Shown: positions 45,056 through 54,449, counted from the stretch's first letter. The stretch is 64,000 bases of DNA from Afipia sp. GAS231 (GCF_900103365.1 NZ_LT629703.1:558001-622000), one strand, 5' to 3'. The notes: a model not told the origin generated them from the letters alone. Numbers and translations: made by a program.

Positions 45056-45789
45056 GCGTGCGCCTTCCAGCGGTGAACGCCATAGGCGATGGTGCCCGCG
45101 ACCACGCCGCTGACGAGGATGTCGACGCCGCTGTGCATCATCGACGCCACCGGATACAACAGCAGTCCGAGCACCAATGCGACGACGTCGGCCAGTTCCC
45201 GGGAGTTGCGCGCAGTGGAAAACAGGAACGCCAGCGGCGTCAGCAACAGGATCGCGGCGGCAAACAGTTGCGACAGGTTGGCGGCCAGGAGGTAGCCGAC
45301 CGTCGTCGCCGTCAGGCCGATGCACACCAGACCGGTGCCGAGCCCGTGCACGAAGGCGATGCGCCGTTCGCGCGGCACCTGCGGCAGGAACCGATAGCAT
45401 TCCACCCACATCGTGACCGCGATGAAATGCGCGACCAGAACGAGGTGGCGCCGCTTGGTGGTCGGCGTCCGCGTCATCGGCAGCACCGACACCACCATCG
45501 GAAACAGCCGGATCGCGGTGACGGTCACCGCGATCGCGGCCTGCACGATGGTGGCACCCGATCCGAGCGTCGAGATCAGAATGATCTGCGCGGGCCCTGC
45601 CCATACCAGAAGCGTGGCGGTCAGCGCCCAGGCCAGACTGAAATGCGTATCGTGGGACAGCGCGCCGATGCCGATATAGGTGACGAACAGCACCAGCGCG
45701 AGCACCGTCGAGCCGGTGCAGCGAAAGCCCCAGCCGAACGCGCGAAGCGAGCTTTGCCATCTCTGGGAGTCGAGCGGAGGTAGTGCCAC
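45052..45789 (-). CDS. azlC: AzlC-family branched-chain amino acid permease
   Basis: 245 residues, five or six helices. AFGWGFRCTGSTVLALVLFVTYIGIGAL, SLAWALTATLLVWAGPAQIILIS and TAIRLFPMVVSVLP match the AzlC family. It probably starts with GTG 45789, the ribosome site being weak. It forms an exporter with the overlapping azlD. Confidence 0.9.
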   Translation of the reverse strand: MALPPLDSQRWQSSLRAFGWGFRCTGSTVLALVLFVTYIGIGALSHDTHFSLAWALTATLLVWAGPAQIILISTLGSGATIVQAAIAVTVTAIRLFPMVVSVLPMTRTPTTKRRHLVLVAHFIAVTMWVECYRFLPQVPRERRIAFVHGLGTGLVCIGLTATTVGYLLAANLSQLFAAAILLLTPLAFLFSTARNSRELADVVALVLGLLLYPVASMMHSGVDILVSGVVAGTIAYGVHRWKAHA

Positions 45790-45888
45790 GGGGACCGAAT
45801 GAAGTGTGAATCGTCGGTGGCATAGGGCTGAGGAATGCGGGTGGCGTCAAGCAAGGGGGGATCAGGGCAGTTATGCAGTGCATCACAA

Positions 45889-45987
45889 CGTCATTTCCAG
45901 GGCGATGCGAAGCATCGAACCTCAGGGGTGCAATTGCACCCCGGGGAATCTCGAGATTCCGGGTTCGCTTCGCGCCCCGGAATGACG
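45889..45987. repeat. Palindromic intergenic repeat (GTCATTCCGGGGC family), second copy
   Basis: It opens CGTCATTTCCAGGGCG (45889) and closes GCGCCCCGGAATGACG (45987). The middle carries GGGGTGCAATTGCACCCC (45926-45943), an extra palindrome absent from the copy at 37725-37803. It lies upstream of azlC and after the lytic transglycosylase stop. Confidence 0.82.
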
Positions 45988-45994
45988 ACCTCCC

Positions 45995-46963
45995 TCACGC
46001 CCTGTTTCTCAGCACAAAGCACGCCCCGCCCGCGCGGCGGATGCGGTTGCACAGATCATCCGCCGCCGGCCGCGTGTCGGCGCCGATCCGCACCTGATAG
46101 AACAGCCGCGTGCCGCGGTTGCGCATCACGGAGCTCAGGAGGCTCGGATCCTGATCGCCGATGACGGCGCTGAGCCGTTTCATGGCGCGCGCATACATCG
46201 CCAGTGCCTTGTCGCGGCTGAAGCCGGCGGCCAGTTGCACGCCCCACAGTTTGGCGGCGGCAAGCGCGATATGCTGTTCGAGGCCGGCCACGAACGGATT
46301 GGGCGCACGCCGGAGCAACGCCATCAATTCGCGGCAGCTCGATGTCGCCGCACGCGCGGGCATCTTGCCGTTGCGCCCCGCCTCCTTCCAGTCCTCGACC
46401 GTGGAACCGGTAATGGCGGAAACATAGTTGCGGGTTTCCAGCGGCATCGGGCCAGAGCCTGCGAGCCATTCCTGCACCCGCCGGGGTCCTGCATTGTAGG
46501 CCGCCGCCGCCAAACCGAGATTGCCGAACTGTTCGCGCAACTCGCCGAGAAACTCGGCGGACTTCGGCAGCGCCTGTACGGGATCGAAGGGATCGAGCAG
46601 CCGCCGCTCGCTGGCGGTTCCCGGCATGAACTGCGCGATGCCCTGGGCACGCTCGCCGCTCCGCGTCACCGGGCCCACCGCATCGGGCTGAAAGCGGCTT
46701 TCCTGCCAGATCACCCGGGCGAAAAATTCCAGCGGCAGGTTGGCCGCCCGTGCCGCCGATTCGATCATCAGGCACATCGCCTCGCGGGCATCGCTTTCGC
46801 GCGCCGCCTCGGTCGGCTTTTGCAGGGGGATCGCCAGTTCCTCGACGCTCGGCCGAGCGAAGCCGCCGATCGCCGGAGACGGATCGTCGGCGGCCGCCGG
46901 CGACAGCGACAATGCCATCGCGACGAGGCCCAACAGGAAGTGGATACGAAGACGGGTCCGCAT
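45995..46963 (-). CDS. Lytic transglycosylase with C-terminal SPOR-like domain
   Basis: 322 residues. Signal peptide 1-25 (LGLVAMALSLSPAAADD). The SLT domain has catalytic Glu88 in RVIWQESRFQPDAVGP, then GERAQGIAQFMPGTASERRL and LGLAAAAYNAGPRRVQEWL. The final 75 residues end NRGTRLFYQVRIGADTRPAA and NRIRRAGGACFVLRN, resembling a SPOR domain that binds denuded glycan at the septum. It cleaves peptidoglycan glycan strands. It follows the GGCT-like gene by 11 bases. Confidence 0.92.
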   Translation of the reverse strand: MRTRLRIHFLLGLVAMALSLSPAAADDPSPAIGGFARPSVEELAIPLQKPTEAARESDAREAMCLMIESAARAANLPLEFFARVIWQESRFQPDAVGPVTRSGERAQGIAQFMPGTASERRLLDPFDPVQALPKSAEFLGELREQFGNLGLAAAAYNAGPRRVQEWLAGSGPMPLETRNYVSAITGSTVEDWKEAGRNGKMPARAATSSCRELMALLRRAPNPFVAGLEQHIALAAAKLWGVQLAAGFSRDKALAMYARAMKRLSAVIGDQDPSLLSSVMRNRGTRLFYQVRIGADTRPAADDLCNRIRRAGGACFVLRNRA

Positions 46964-46974
46964 GTCCGCTTATT

Positions 46975-47385
46975 TCACGCGATGGTGTCAATATAACTCT
47001 CGGGCAGCCCGAGTTTCCGTGCAACGGCCCGCAGCCTGGCCGCATAATCGGAATTGGACTGAATTCCGGCTGGAACCGTCGGCAGATTGAAGCACAGTGC
47101 GGCGATGCTGCCACCTTCCGCGAGCCGGGCGATGACAGCTTCCGGGCGGTACGCGGCCACACTCGGCTCGGCGTAAAGCTGGTCCAGCTCGCGATGCGTC
47201 AGGCTCATCAGCATGCCGTGAACGCACTTGGTTGCATCCGGGATCAAGGTGGCCCGCGCGCCGAGCCGCAGCGAAAATCCGTCGACACTGGCTCGCCTCG
47301 CATGGGCAGGCAGGACGCCTTTTTCACGCAATGCCCCCTCGTCCATGAACAGGCCATAGAAGAACACGTCGACTGACCGTTCCAT
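46975..47385 (-). CDS. Gamma-glutamylcyclotransferase-like (AIG2-like) protein
   Basis: 136 residues. The N-terminal strand VDVFFYGLFMDEGALREKGV corresponds to the YGxL glycine-containing loop of the GGCT/AIG2 fold; LYAEPSVAAYRPEAVIARL carries the conserved glutamate (Glu82) that acts as general acid/base. GGCT enzymes release 5-oxoproline from gamma-glutamyl amines. ATG 47385 is preceded by GAAGGAG; a longer reading adds only low-complexity alanines. Cotranscribed with the lytic transglycosylase, 11 bases downstream, possibly by chance. Confidence 0.8.
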   Translation of the reverse strand: MERSVDVFFYGLFMDEGALREKGVLPAHARRASVDGFSLRLGARATLIPDATKCVHGMLMSLTHRELDQLYAEPSVAAYRPEAVIARLAEGGSIAALCFNLPTVPAGIQSNSDYAARLRAVARKLGLPESYIDTIA

Positions 47386-47469
47386 GAACGCTCCTTCTGC
47401 GGCCGCCGCAGCGCTGGACCCTGCCGCGCATTTGGCCATTATACCGGAGCTTCAAACCCGGATTGAACC

Positions 47470-48369
47470 ATGATCATCGAAAATCAGGCCAACGTTACCG
47501 ACGCCGTCATCGAAGCGTTTGGCCACACCGAGGATCCACGCCTGCGTGAGATTCTGCTGGCGCTGGTGCGGCATCTGCACGGCTTCGTGCGCGAGGTCCG
47601 CCTCAGTGAACGCGAATTTCAGGACGCTGCGCGGATCATCGCAGCGTTAGGCCAGAAGACGACCCCTTCACACAACGAGGTGGTCTTGATGGCGGGCTCG
47701 CTCGGCGTATCCGCGCTGGTTTGCCTGCTCAACAACGGCGATCACGGCCAGACCGAAACCCAGGCGAACCTGCTGGGACCGTTCTGGCGCGACGACCAGC
47801 CGATCTGCGCCAGCGGCGATACGCTGGTGCGTTCAGCCACGCCGGGAGCCGGGCTTGCCGTCAATGTCTCCGTCACTGACCGGGACGGCCGTCCGGTGGC
47901 GGGCGCCGAGGTCGATGTCTGGCATTCCTCCCCGGAAGGGCTGTACGAGAACCAGGACCCGGCGCAGGCCGAAATGAACCTGCGCGGACGGTTCCTGACC
48001 GATGCGGCCGGCCGGTTTCATTTCCGCAGCGTGAAGCCGGCCGGATACCCGATCCCGATCGACGGGCCGGTCGGCGATCTGGTCCGGGCCACCCGCCGCC
48101 ATCATTACCGGCCGGCCCATCTGCACTTCATGATCTACAAGCCCGGCTTCAAGACCATGATTTCGCAAATCTACTCGCCTGACGACGAGCATCTGGATTC
48201 CGACGTGCAGTTTGGCGTCACCCGCGCGCTGATTGGCGACTATCGGCGTCACGACGAGCCTTCGACGGGCTTCGCGGCCCCCTGGTATTCGCTCGACCAG
48301 CGTTTCGTCCTGGAAGCCGGCGAGGCGCGGCGGCCCGTGGCGCCGATCCGCGCCAAGGCGGCGGTGTGA
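47470..48369 (+). CDS. Intradiol ring-cleavage dioxygenase (catechol/hydroxyquinol type)
   Basis: 299 residues. The N-terminal dimer domain (MIIENQANVTDAVIEAFG, then EFQDAARIIAALGQKTTPSHNE) precedes the catalytic barrel. Iron ligands are in GLYENQDP (Tyr), AGYPIPIDGPVG (Tyr) and HHYRPAHLHFMI (two His). VDVWHSSPEG is also diagnostic. The length and the early helices resemble hydroxyquinol and catechol 1,2-dioxygenases rather than protocatechuate 3,4-dioxygenase. It stands alone; no muconate or maleylacetate gene is adjacent, so the true ring substrate is open. Confidence 0.93.
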   Translation: MIIENQANVTDAVIEAFGHTEDPRLREILLALVRHLHGFVREVRLSEREFQDAARIIAALGQKTTPSHNEVVLMAGSLGVSALVCLLNNGDHGQTETQANLLGPFWRDDQPICASGDTLVRSATPGAGLAVNVSVTDRDGRPVAGAEVDVWHSSPEGLYENQDPAQAEMNLRGRFLTDAAGRFHFRSVKPAGYPIPIDGPVGDLVRATRRHHYRPAHLHFMIYKPGFKTMISQIYSPDDEHLDSDVQFGVTRALIGDYRRHDEPSTGFAAPWYSLDQRFVLEAGEARRPVAPIRAKAAV

Positions 48370-48426
48370 GCTGGATTCGCCGCGACGCAAGCGTCCCGAC
48401 AGTTCGAAATCCACCCGATCGCGTCT

Positions 48427-48448
48427 GCCGTTAATTTACGTTAACGGC
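48427..48448. promoter_or_regulatory. Palindrome upstream of the PilZ gene
   Basis: Perfect eight-base arms GCCGTTAA (48427-48434) and TTAACGGC (48441-48448) with spacer TTTACG, 58 bases after the dioxygenase stop and 75 before the PilZ start. It may be a regulator site or a weak terminator. Confidence 0.5.
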
Positions 48449-48523
48449 GCATTTTGCTCAGGGTAGCCTTACGCGGGGAACAAAGCCGCGTAAAAGTCTC
48501 CCTCATTGCTGGGAGATGGATCA

Positions 48524-48880
48524 ATGCTGGACCGACGCCAGAGCGTGCGTGACAAAGTAATGTATGGCGGCGTCGCCGAGATCGGCGAGCGCGGCGCAAC
48601 GCGCGACTGCATCGTCCGCAACATCTCGGACCGCGGCGCGACCATTGAATTCAGCAATGTCGTCACGCTGCCGAAAGAGCAGATCTCGCTGCGCATCGCG
48701 CGCAAGGGCCGCTCGTTCCTGGCCAAAGTGATCTGGTGGCGAGACAATTTTGTCGGCGTGGCCTTCCGGGCGGAAAGCCCTGCCGAGCCCGTCTCCGATC
48801 TCGAGGAACGGCTGCGCAAGAGCGAAATCAAGAAGCGCCAGTTGCAGCGCCGCATCCAGGAACTGCTGGGCGATCGGTAG
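48524..48880 (+). CDS. PilZ-domain protein
   Basis: 118 residues. The two c-di-GMP contact motifs are intact: RxxxR as RQSVR (Arg5 to Arg9) and (D/N)xSxxG as NISDRG (33-38). A C-terminal helical tail of about 30 charged residues (EERLRKSEIKKRQLQRRIQE) may form a coiled coil. It is therefore a likely c-di-GMP receptor, and pleD in this window makes the ligand. ATG 48524 has GGGAG upstream; a TTG 18 bases earlier is less likely. A long palindromic terminator follows. Confidence 0.92.
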   Translation: MLDRRQSVRDKVMYGGVAEIGERGATRDCIVRNISDRGATIEFSNVVTLPKEQISLRIARKGRSFLAKVIWWRDNFVGVAFRAESPAEPVSDLEERLRKSEIKKRQLQRRIQELLGDR

Positions 48881-48920
48881 AACGACGGGATGCCTTCCAA
48901 GCGCGTGATGACCAAACAAA

Positions 48921-48946
48921 AAGGCCGGCTCATGAGCCGGCCTTTC
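48921..48946. terminator. Bidirectional terminator between PilZ gene and clpA
   Basis: A perfect 24-base palindrome (48921-48944; arms AAGGCCGGCTCA / TGAGCCGGCCTT) preceded by AAACAAA and followed by TT. It serves the two convergent genes. Confidence 0.85.
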
Positions 48947-48965
48947 GCATCAGACTTGAACCTTC

Positions 48966-51386
48966 TCAGACCTTGACCAGCGGGCCTCGGGAGGCCGGGC
49001 CCTTGGAGCCGCCGCCGTTCGGTCCGCCCGGCTTCGGCTTGCGCTTGCGCGCGCCGGGCAGCTTTTCCGGCTTCGGCGTCACCGGTCCCTCGACAAACTC
49101 GAAGCCGATCTTGTCCTTTGCCTCGTCCTTGGCCTCGGCACTCGCCTCGTCCTTGACCAGCACGACCCGGACATGGCCGCCGCCCTTGAGATGACCGAAC
49201 AGCACTTCATCCGCCAGCGGCTTCTTGATGTGCTCCTGGATCACACGGGCCATCGGCCGTGCGCCCATCTGCTCGTCGTAGCCGCGCTCGATCAGCCAGG
49301 CCTTGGCGGGCTCCGACAGTTCGATGGTGACGTCGCGGTCGGCCAGTTGCGCCTCGAGCTGGAGCACGAACTTCTCGACCACCATGCCGATGACATCGAC
49401 ATTGAGATGGGCGAACGACACGATCGCATCCAGACGGTTGCGGAACTCCGGCGCGAACTGCCGGTTGATCGCTTCGTGGTCGTCGCCTTCCCGCTTGCTG
49501 CGCGTGAAGCCGAAAGCCTGACGCGCGAGGTCGGCGGCGCCGGCGTTCGTGGTCATGATCAGGATCACGTTGCGGAAATTGACCTGCTTGCCGTTGTGGT
49601 CGGTGAGCCGGCCGTGATCCATGATCTGCAGCAGCACATTGTAGAGATCCGGATGCGCCTTCTCGATTTCGTCAAGCAGCACCACGCAATGCGGGTGCTG
49701 GTCGACGCCGTCGGTCAACAGGCCGCCCTGATCGAAGCCGACATAGCCGGGAGGCGCGCCGATCAGGCGCGAAACCGTATGCCGCTCCATGTATTCCGAC
49801 ATGTCGAACCGGATCAGCTCGACGCCGAGCGACGCCGCGAGCTGTTTTGCCACCTCGGTCTTGCCGACACCGGTCGGACCCGAGAACAGATAGGAGCCGA
49901 TCGGCTTTTCCGGTTCGCGCAAGCCGGCCCGCGACAGCTTGATCGAGGCCGAGAGCGCTTCGATCGCCTTGTCCTGGCCGAACACCACCCGCTTCAGGGT
50001 GGTTTCGAGATGCTTCAGCACCTCGGCATCGTCCTTCGACACGCTCTTGGGCGGAATCCGCGCCATGGTCGCGATCGTGGTCTCGATTTCCTTGATGCCG
50101 ATGGTCTTCTTGCGCTTGTTCTCGGCCACCAGCATCTGCGCCGCACCGGACTCGTCGATGACGTCGATCGCCTTGTCGGGAAGCTTGCGGTCGTGGATGT
50201 AGCGCGACGACAATTGCACCGCGGCTTCGATCGCCTCGTTGGTGTATTTCAGCCGGTGGTAATCCTCGAAATAGGGTTTCAGGCCCTTGAGGATCGCAAT
50301 GGCGTCTTCCACCGTCGGCTCGTTGACGTCGATCTTCTGGAACCGGCGCACCAGCGCGCGGTCCTTTTCGAAGTGCTGACGGTATTCCTTGTAGGTGGTC
50401 GAACCCATGCAGCGGATCGTGCCCGAAGCCAGCGCCGGCTTGAGCAGGTTGGATGCATCCATCGCGCCGCCGGAAGTGGCGCCGGCGCCGATCACGGTGT
50501 GGATCTCGTCGATGAACAGGATGGCGTTCGGATGCGCCTCCAGTTCCTTCAAAACTTGCTTGAGCCGTTCCTCGAAATCGCCGCGATAGCGCGTGCCGGC
50601 GAGCAGCGTGCCCATGTCGAGCGAGAACACGGTCGCCGCGGCCAGCACTTCCGGCACTTCGGAATCGACGATGCGCTTGGCAAGCCCTTCCGCGATCGCG
50701 GTCTTGCCGACGCCGGCCTCGCCCACGAACAGCGGATTGTTCTTCTGCCGGCGGCACAGCACCTGGATGGCGCGGTTGATCTCGGCATTGCGCCCGATCA
50801 CCGGATCGATCTTTCCGTCGCGCGCCTTCTTGTTGAGATTGACGCAATAGGTATCGAGCGCCTCGCCCTTTTTCTTGGAGTCGTCGCTGCCCTTGGTCTC
50901 GGTCTCCTCGTCGACGCCGCGCACCGGGCGCGCCTCGGACACCCCGGGCCGCTTGGCGATGCCGTGGCTGATGTAGTTGACCGCGTCGTACCGCGTCATG
51001 TCCTGCTCCTGCAGGAAATAGGCGGCGTGGCTTTCGCGCTCCGCGAAGATCGCGATCAGGACGTTGGCGCCGGTCACTTCTTCGCGACCCGAAGATTGAA
51101 CGTGAATCACGGCGCGCTGGATCACGCGCTGGAAGCCGGCAGTCGGCTTGGCGTCATCGGCGCCGTCAGTCACCAGATTTTCGAATTCGGTTTCGAGATA
51201 GTTGACGAGACTGGTGCGCAGCTTGTCGAGATCGACACTGCAGGCACGCATCACCGCCGCCGCATCCGAGTCATCGATCAGCGACAGCAGAAGGTGTTCG
51301 AGCGTCGCGTATTGATGATGGCGCTCGTTTGCAATCGCCAGCGCACGATGCAGGGATTGTTCAAGGCTTTGGGAAAAAGTTGGCAT
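48966..51386 (-). CDS. clpA: ATP-dependent Clp protease ATP-binding subunit ClpA
   Basis: 806 residues. An N-domain ([20 protein letters not shown], twofold repeat) precedes two AAA+ modules: Walker A in [10 protein letters not shown] (221-230) with [14 protein letters not shown], and Walker A in [10 protein letters not shown] with [32 protein letters not shown] marks the second sensor. The last 45 residues are a basic, Gly/Pro/Lys-rich extension not found in E. coli ClpA. It unfolds substrates for ClpP. clpS is the next upstream gene on the same strand. Confidence 0.96.
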   Translation of the reverse strand: MPTFSQSLEQSLHRALAIANERHHQYATLEHLLLSLIDDSDAAAVMRACSVDLDKLRTSLVNYLETEFENLVTDGADDAKPTAGFQRVIQRAVIHVQSSGREEVTGANVLIAIFAERESHAAYFLQEQDMTRYDAVNYISHGIAKRPGVSEARPVRGVDEETETKGSDDSKKKGEALDTYCVNLNKKARDGKIDPVIGRNAEINRAIQVLCRRQKNNPLFVGEAGVGKTAIAEGLAKRIVDSEVPEVLAAATVFSLDMGTLLAGTRYRGDFEERLKQVLKELEAHPNAILFIDEIHTVIGAGATSGGAMDASNLLKPALASGTIRCMGSTTYKEYRQHFEKDRALVRRFQKIDVNEPTVEDAIAILKGLKPYFEDYHRLKYTNEAIEAAVQLSSRYIHDRKLPDKAIDVIDESGAAQMLVAENKRKKTIGIKEIETTIATMARIPPKSVSKDDAEVLKHLETTLKRVVFGQDKAIEALSASIKLSRAGLREPEKPIGSYLFSGPTGVGKTEVAKQLAASLGVELIRFDMSEYMERHTVSRLIGAPPGYVGFDQGGLLTDGVDQHPHCVVLLDEIEKAHPDLYNVLLQIMDHGRLTDHNGKQVNFRNVILIMTTNAGAADLARQAFGFTRSKREGDDHEAINRQFAPEFRNRLDAIVSFAHLNVDVIGMVVEKFVLQLEAQLADRDVTIELSEPAKAWLIERGYDEQMGARPMARVIQEHIKKPLADEVLFGHLKGGGHVRVVLVKDEASAEAKDEAKDKIGFEFVEGPVTPKPEKLPGARKRKPKPGGPNGGGSKGPASRGPLVKV

Positions 51387-51643
51387 TCGCGTCCTCTATG
51401 GCCCCCAGTCATCATGATCGCCATTACCCGGTTGGGCAACAACAACCTTCGTCTTCCCCTGTCATATAGTTACATACGTTCGTGGCGAAAGGCCGGTTCC
51501 GCAAACGTGGTTTTCCTCTAAATTCACGCACCACGCGGACGCAACCACCCCCGAAAAACTACCGGGAATACGCTCGGCTTCCGTCAGCGAACATCGATGC
51601 AAGACCCGTTCCTTTTTTCGGCCGGGTCGGCGGTCATGCGCGG

Positions 51644-51976
51644 CTATTTCTTTTCCATCACGCATTGCAGGGGGTGTTGGTGCTTGCGCGCAAAATCCAT
51701 CACCTGCGTGACTTTGGTCTCGGCGATCTCATAGGTAAACACGCCGCACTCGCCGATACCGTGGTGATGGACGTGCAGCATGATCTTGGTGGCCGCTTCG
51801 GCGTCCTTCTGGAAGAACTTCTCCAGCACGTGAACCACGAACTCCATCGGCGTGTAGTCGTCGTTCAGAATCAGCACGCGATACAGGTTCGGCCGCTTGG
51901 TCTTCGGCTTGACCTTGGTGATGACCGACGTCGACGGCCCATTGGCGCCGGGATTGCGGTTCTCGTCATTGCTCAT
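51644..51976 (-). CDS. clpS: ATP-dependent Clp protease adaptor ClpS
   Basis: 110 residues from ATG 51976; a longer reading from ATG 52042 adds 22 residues without family likeness. The core is [24 protein letters not shown] (the N-degron pocket with the NDD motif), then [25 protein letters not shown] and [10 protein letters not shown]. ClpS delivers N-end rule substrates to ClpA. The gap to clpA is 257 bases, so clpA probably has its own promoter. No strong ribosome site precedes either start. Confidence 0.93.
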   Translation of the reverse strand: MSNDENRNPGANGPSTSVITKVKPKTKRPNLYRVLILNDDYTPMEFVVHVLEKFFQKDAEAATKIMLHVHHHGIGECGVFTYEIAETKVTQVMDFARKHQHPLQCVMEKK

Positions 51977-52042
51977 TCGGGGAGCAAAAGCGGCTGACAC
52001 CGCCGGCGCGGACGAACGGGCTTTGAAAGTTAACTGCAACAT

Positions 52043-52493
52043 GGCTCAGGCGTTCGAAATCCCCAGGAGAAATTAGTCCGAAACCAGTCGGCATAACCCG
52101 GCACCCCGCCACAGGCCCAAGCGGCCATCGCAAGGTACCCGGCAGCGTCCCGGATCGCCGCTCCCGGCCCGACCCATTGACCGGATCGGCCGGCGGATCG
52201 GCTTGTTGGAATATGGGTCCGGCACCGGGTCCCCGCAAGCGCCTAAAGACGGCCCTGACGTGACCCGCGTCCGGCCTGATTCCCGGCCCGGCGATCCCTC
52301 TAAGGTTAATCGTTTCTGTCCGGTTTGACAAAGGAAGCCCCCCGCCCGTTTAGCGTCCATTGAGGATAGTCGGCGCTATCGGCGACCGATTCGCCCATGC
52401 GCGGGCTTTGACCCGCTTTTATCGGAACCGGTTTACCAGCTGTTTAGCCGCAAAGGCGGAAATGACCGCAGAAACCACATTGCGGTGAAAACC
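52043..52493. other. Intergenic stretch without a gene
   Basis: About 450 bases between divergent clpS and the TadG-like gene. Frames here have poor codon use; no RNA gene or long dyad was seen. It must contain both promoters. Confidence 0.55.
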
Positions 52494-53900
52494 ATGCTCG
52501 ATACTACCATTTTCAGTCGTGTTCGCGCTGCCACCCGCCGGTTCGCGGGTGCCAACCAGGGTAATATCGCGGTGCTGTTTGCGATCGCGGCGGTGCCGGT
52601 CATCAGCTTCGTGGGAGCGGCGATCGACTATACCCGCGCCAACGCCGCCCGCTCGGCGATGCAGGCAGCGCTCGACTCCACCGCGCTGATGCTGGGCAAG
52701 GACCTGACCGACGGCACCATCACGACGTCGCAGATCAGCACGCAGGCAACGAACTACTTCAATGCGCTCTACAGAAATGCCGACGCCAAGTCGGTTTCGA
52801 TCACCGCAACCTACACGGCCGCGGCCGGCAACGGTTCGACGATCCTGTTGGCCGGCAGCGGCATGGTAAATACGGACTTCATGAAGGTCGCGGGCTTCCC
52901 GAGCCTCAACTTCAACACCAATTCGACCGCGGCCTGGGGCAACGTGCGCATGCGCGTGGCGATGGCGCTCGACAACACCGGATCGATGGCTCAGGACGGC
53001 AAGATCGCCGCGCTGCGGACGTCCGCAGCCAGCCTCGTCGACCAACTCAGCGCGCTCGCCAGAAATCCCGGCGACGTCTACATTTCCGTGGTTCCCTTCG
53101 CCAAGGAAGTCAACGTCGGCAGCAGCAACCACACCCAGAGCTGGATCGACTGGAGCCTCTGGGACAGCAACTCCCTCACCAATAGCTGGGGAACGTGCAG
53201 CCAGGCCAGCAAGACGACCAGAAGCTCCTGCCAGAGCGCCGGCAAGGTATGGACCCCAGATCGCACCAAGTGGACCGGTTGCGTCACCGACCGTACTCCC
53301 CCTTACAACAGCCAGGATACCGCGCCGACGGCGGGCAACGTACCGACGCTGTTCCCCGCCGACGAATATTATGAAAACAGCCAGTACTACTGCAAAACGG
53401 GCAACAACCCGCCGTTGCAGAAGCTGATGCCGCTGAGCTACGACTGGACGGCGATCAAGGCGACCATCAACGCGATGCAGCCGACCGGCGGCACCAACCA
53501 GCCGATCGGCATCTCCTGGGCCTGGCAGTCGCTGCAGCAGACCTTGCCGCTGAGCGCGCCGGCCGAGGACAGCAACTATACCTACAAGCATGCGCTGATC
53601 GTGCTGTCCGACGGTCTCAATACCGAAGACCGCTGGCCGGCTCACGGCAACGGCAATACCCAGTATGGCGGTGCGATCGACGCCATTCAGCAGACACTGT
53701 GCACAAACATCAAGAATTCGGGCGTCGTCGTCTACGCGATCCAGCTCAACACCGGCTCGCCCGGCGATCCGACCTCGACCGCTCTGCAAAATTGCGCCAG
53801 CAGCCTCGACAAGTTCTACCTCGTCAGGGACGCGAGCCAGACCCTGTCGGTGTTCAACTCGATCGGCACGTCGCTCGCCAAGCTGCGCGTCGCGAAATAA
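52494..53900 (+). CDS. TadG-like pilus-assembly protein with VWA domain
   Basis: 468 residues. The N-terminus GNIAVLFAIAAVPVISFVGAAIDYTRA is the TadE/TadG membrane anchor with a pilin-like segment. From residue 152 a von Willebrand A domain follows, with a MIDAS-like DNTGS (Asp160 to Ser164; Thr in place of the first Ser) and later VLSDGLNTED. The central insert is rich in Asn, Trp, Tyr and six Cys, suggesting disulfides outside the cytoplasm. No other tad or flp gene is near. GTG 52485 is an alternative start. Function is inferred from domains only. Confidence 0.88.
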   Translation: MLDTTIFSRVRAATRRFAGANQGNIAVLFAIAAVPVISFVGAAIDYTRANAARSAMQAALDSTALMLGKDLTDGTITTSQISTQATNYFNALYRNADAKSVSITATYTAAAGNGSTILLAGSGMVNTDFMKVAGFPSLNFNTNSTAAWGNVRMRVAMALDNTGSMAQDGKIAALRTSAASLVDQLSALARNPGDVYISVVPFAKEVNVGSSNHTQSWIDWSLWDSNSLTNSWGTCSQASKTTRSSCQSAGKVWTPDRTKWTGCVTDRTPPYNSQDTAPTAGNVPTLFPADEYYENSQYYCKTGNNPPLQKLMPLSYDWTAIKATINAMQPTGGTNQPIGISWAWQSLQQTLPLSAPAEDSNYTYKHALIVLSDGLNTEDRWPAHGNGNTQYGGAIDAIQQTLCTNIKNSGVVVYAIQLNTGSPGDPTSTALQNCASSLDKFYLVRDASQTLSVFNSIGTSLAKLRVAK

Positions 53901-53935
53901 CGCCGCAGACATTAGCGCCCAAGAAAAAGACCAAG

Positions 53936-53966
53936 AAAAAGCCCGGCCATTACGGCCGGGCTTTTT
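53936..53966. terminator. Bidirectional terminator after the TadG-like gene
   Basis: Arms GCCCGGCC (53941-53948) and GGCCGGGC (53954-53961) with AAAAA before and TTTTT after, so it works for both the TadG-like gene and the convergent phasin gene. Confidence 0.92.
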
Positions 53967-53997
53967 GATTTGAGCGCTAGAAAAGCGCTTGCAGAGA

Positions 53998-54336
53998 TTA
54001 GTGCGTAGCCGGGACGAACTTCGCGACCAGGCCCTCGTAGGGCTTGAAGGTCTGCTTGGCGAGATCGGTGTAGAGGCCGGCAATCTTCTGCGACTCGGCG
54101 ACGAAGGTCTCATAGGCCGAACGGGCGAACTCGGTCTGCACTTCGAGCACCTTGTCCACCGACTTCACGCCGGAGAGCTTTTCAACAAACGACTTGGTGT
54201 CTTCGAACGACTTCTTGGCATAGTCGCCATAGGCGGTGGCGATCGCCTGAACGCCGCTCTGCAGGTTGCTCGCCGAAGCGGCGACCGACTCGAGATGCTC
54301 TTTGCTGTAGCTCTGAATGTCTTCAACTTTGACCAT
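53998..54336 (-). CDS. Phasin
   Basis: 112 residues from ATG 54336 (AAAGGATT upstream); the frame continues to 54447 but that part overlaps the promoter dyads. The sequence is all-helical and amphipathic: VEDIQSYSKEHLESVAASAS, LQSGVQAIATAYGDYAKKSF, KLSGVKSVDKVLEVQTEFARSAYETFVAESQKI. This is the phasin_2 pattern. Phasins coat polyhydroxybutyrate granules. Two dyads lie upstream that resemble sites for the granule-responsive repressor PhaR. Confidence 0.93.
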   Translation of the reverse strand: MVKVEDIQSYSKEHLESVAASASNLQSGVQAIATAYGDYAKKSFEDTKSFVEKLSGVKSVDKVLEVQTEFARSAYETFVAESQKIAGLYTDLAKQTFKPYEGLVAKFVPATH

Positions 54337-54406
54337 GATGGAATCCTTTTCCCAGATTGAACGTGCAACCGGGAGGTCCCGGCTCCCTAGACACATGGCC
54401 TGTATA

Positions 54407-54449
54407 GTGCACTGCACAATTATGTCAAGGATTATTGTGCGACGCACAA
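54407..54449. promoter_or_regulatory. Paired PhaR-like operator dyads upstream of the phasin gene
   Basis: GTGC-ACT-GCAC (54407-54417) and GTGC-GAC-GCAC (54437-54447), each continued by AA on the right. Their centres are 30 bases apart, nearly three helical turns. They lie 70-115 bases before the start codon. Both fit the TGC-N3-GCA form I recall for rhizobial PhaR; binding itself is inferred. Confidence 0.65.

Noticed and set aside
49173..51521. A 782-codon open frame antisense to clpA
   Set aside because: Composition is that of a reverse-strand shadow (His, Arg, Gly, Asp excess); clpA on the other strand is unmistakable.
54337..54447. N-terminal extension of the phasin to 54447
   Set aside because: It would translate the two operator-like dyads; the phasin family starts at the Met with a good ribosome site at 54336.
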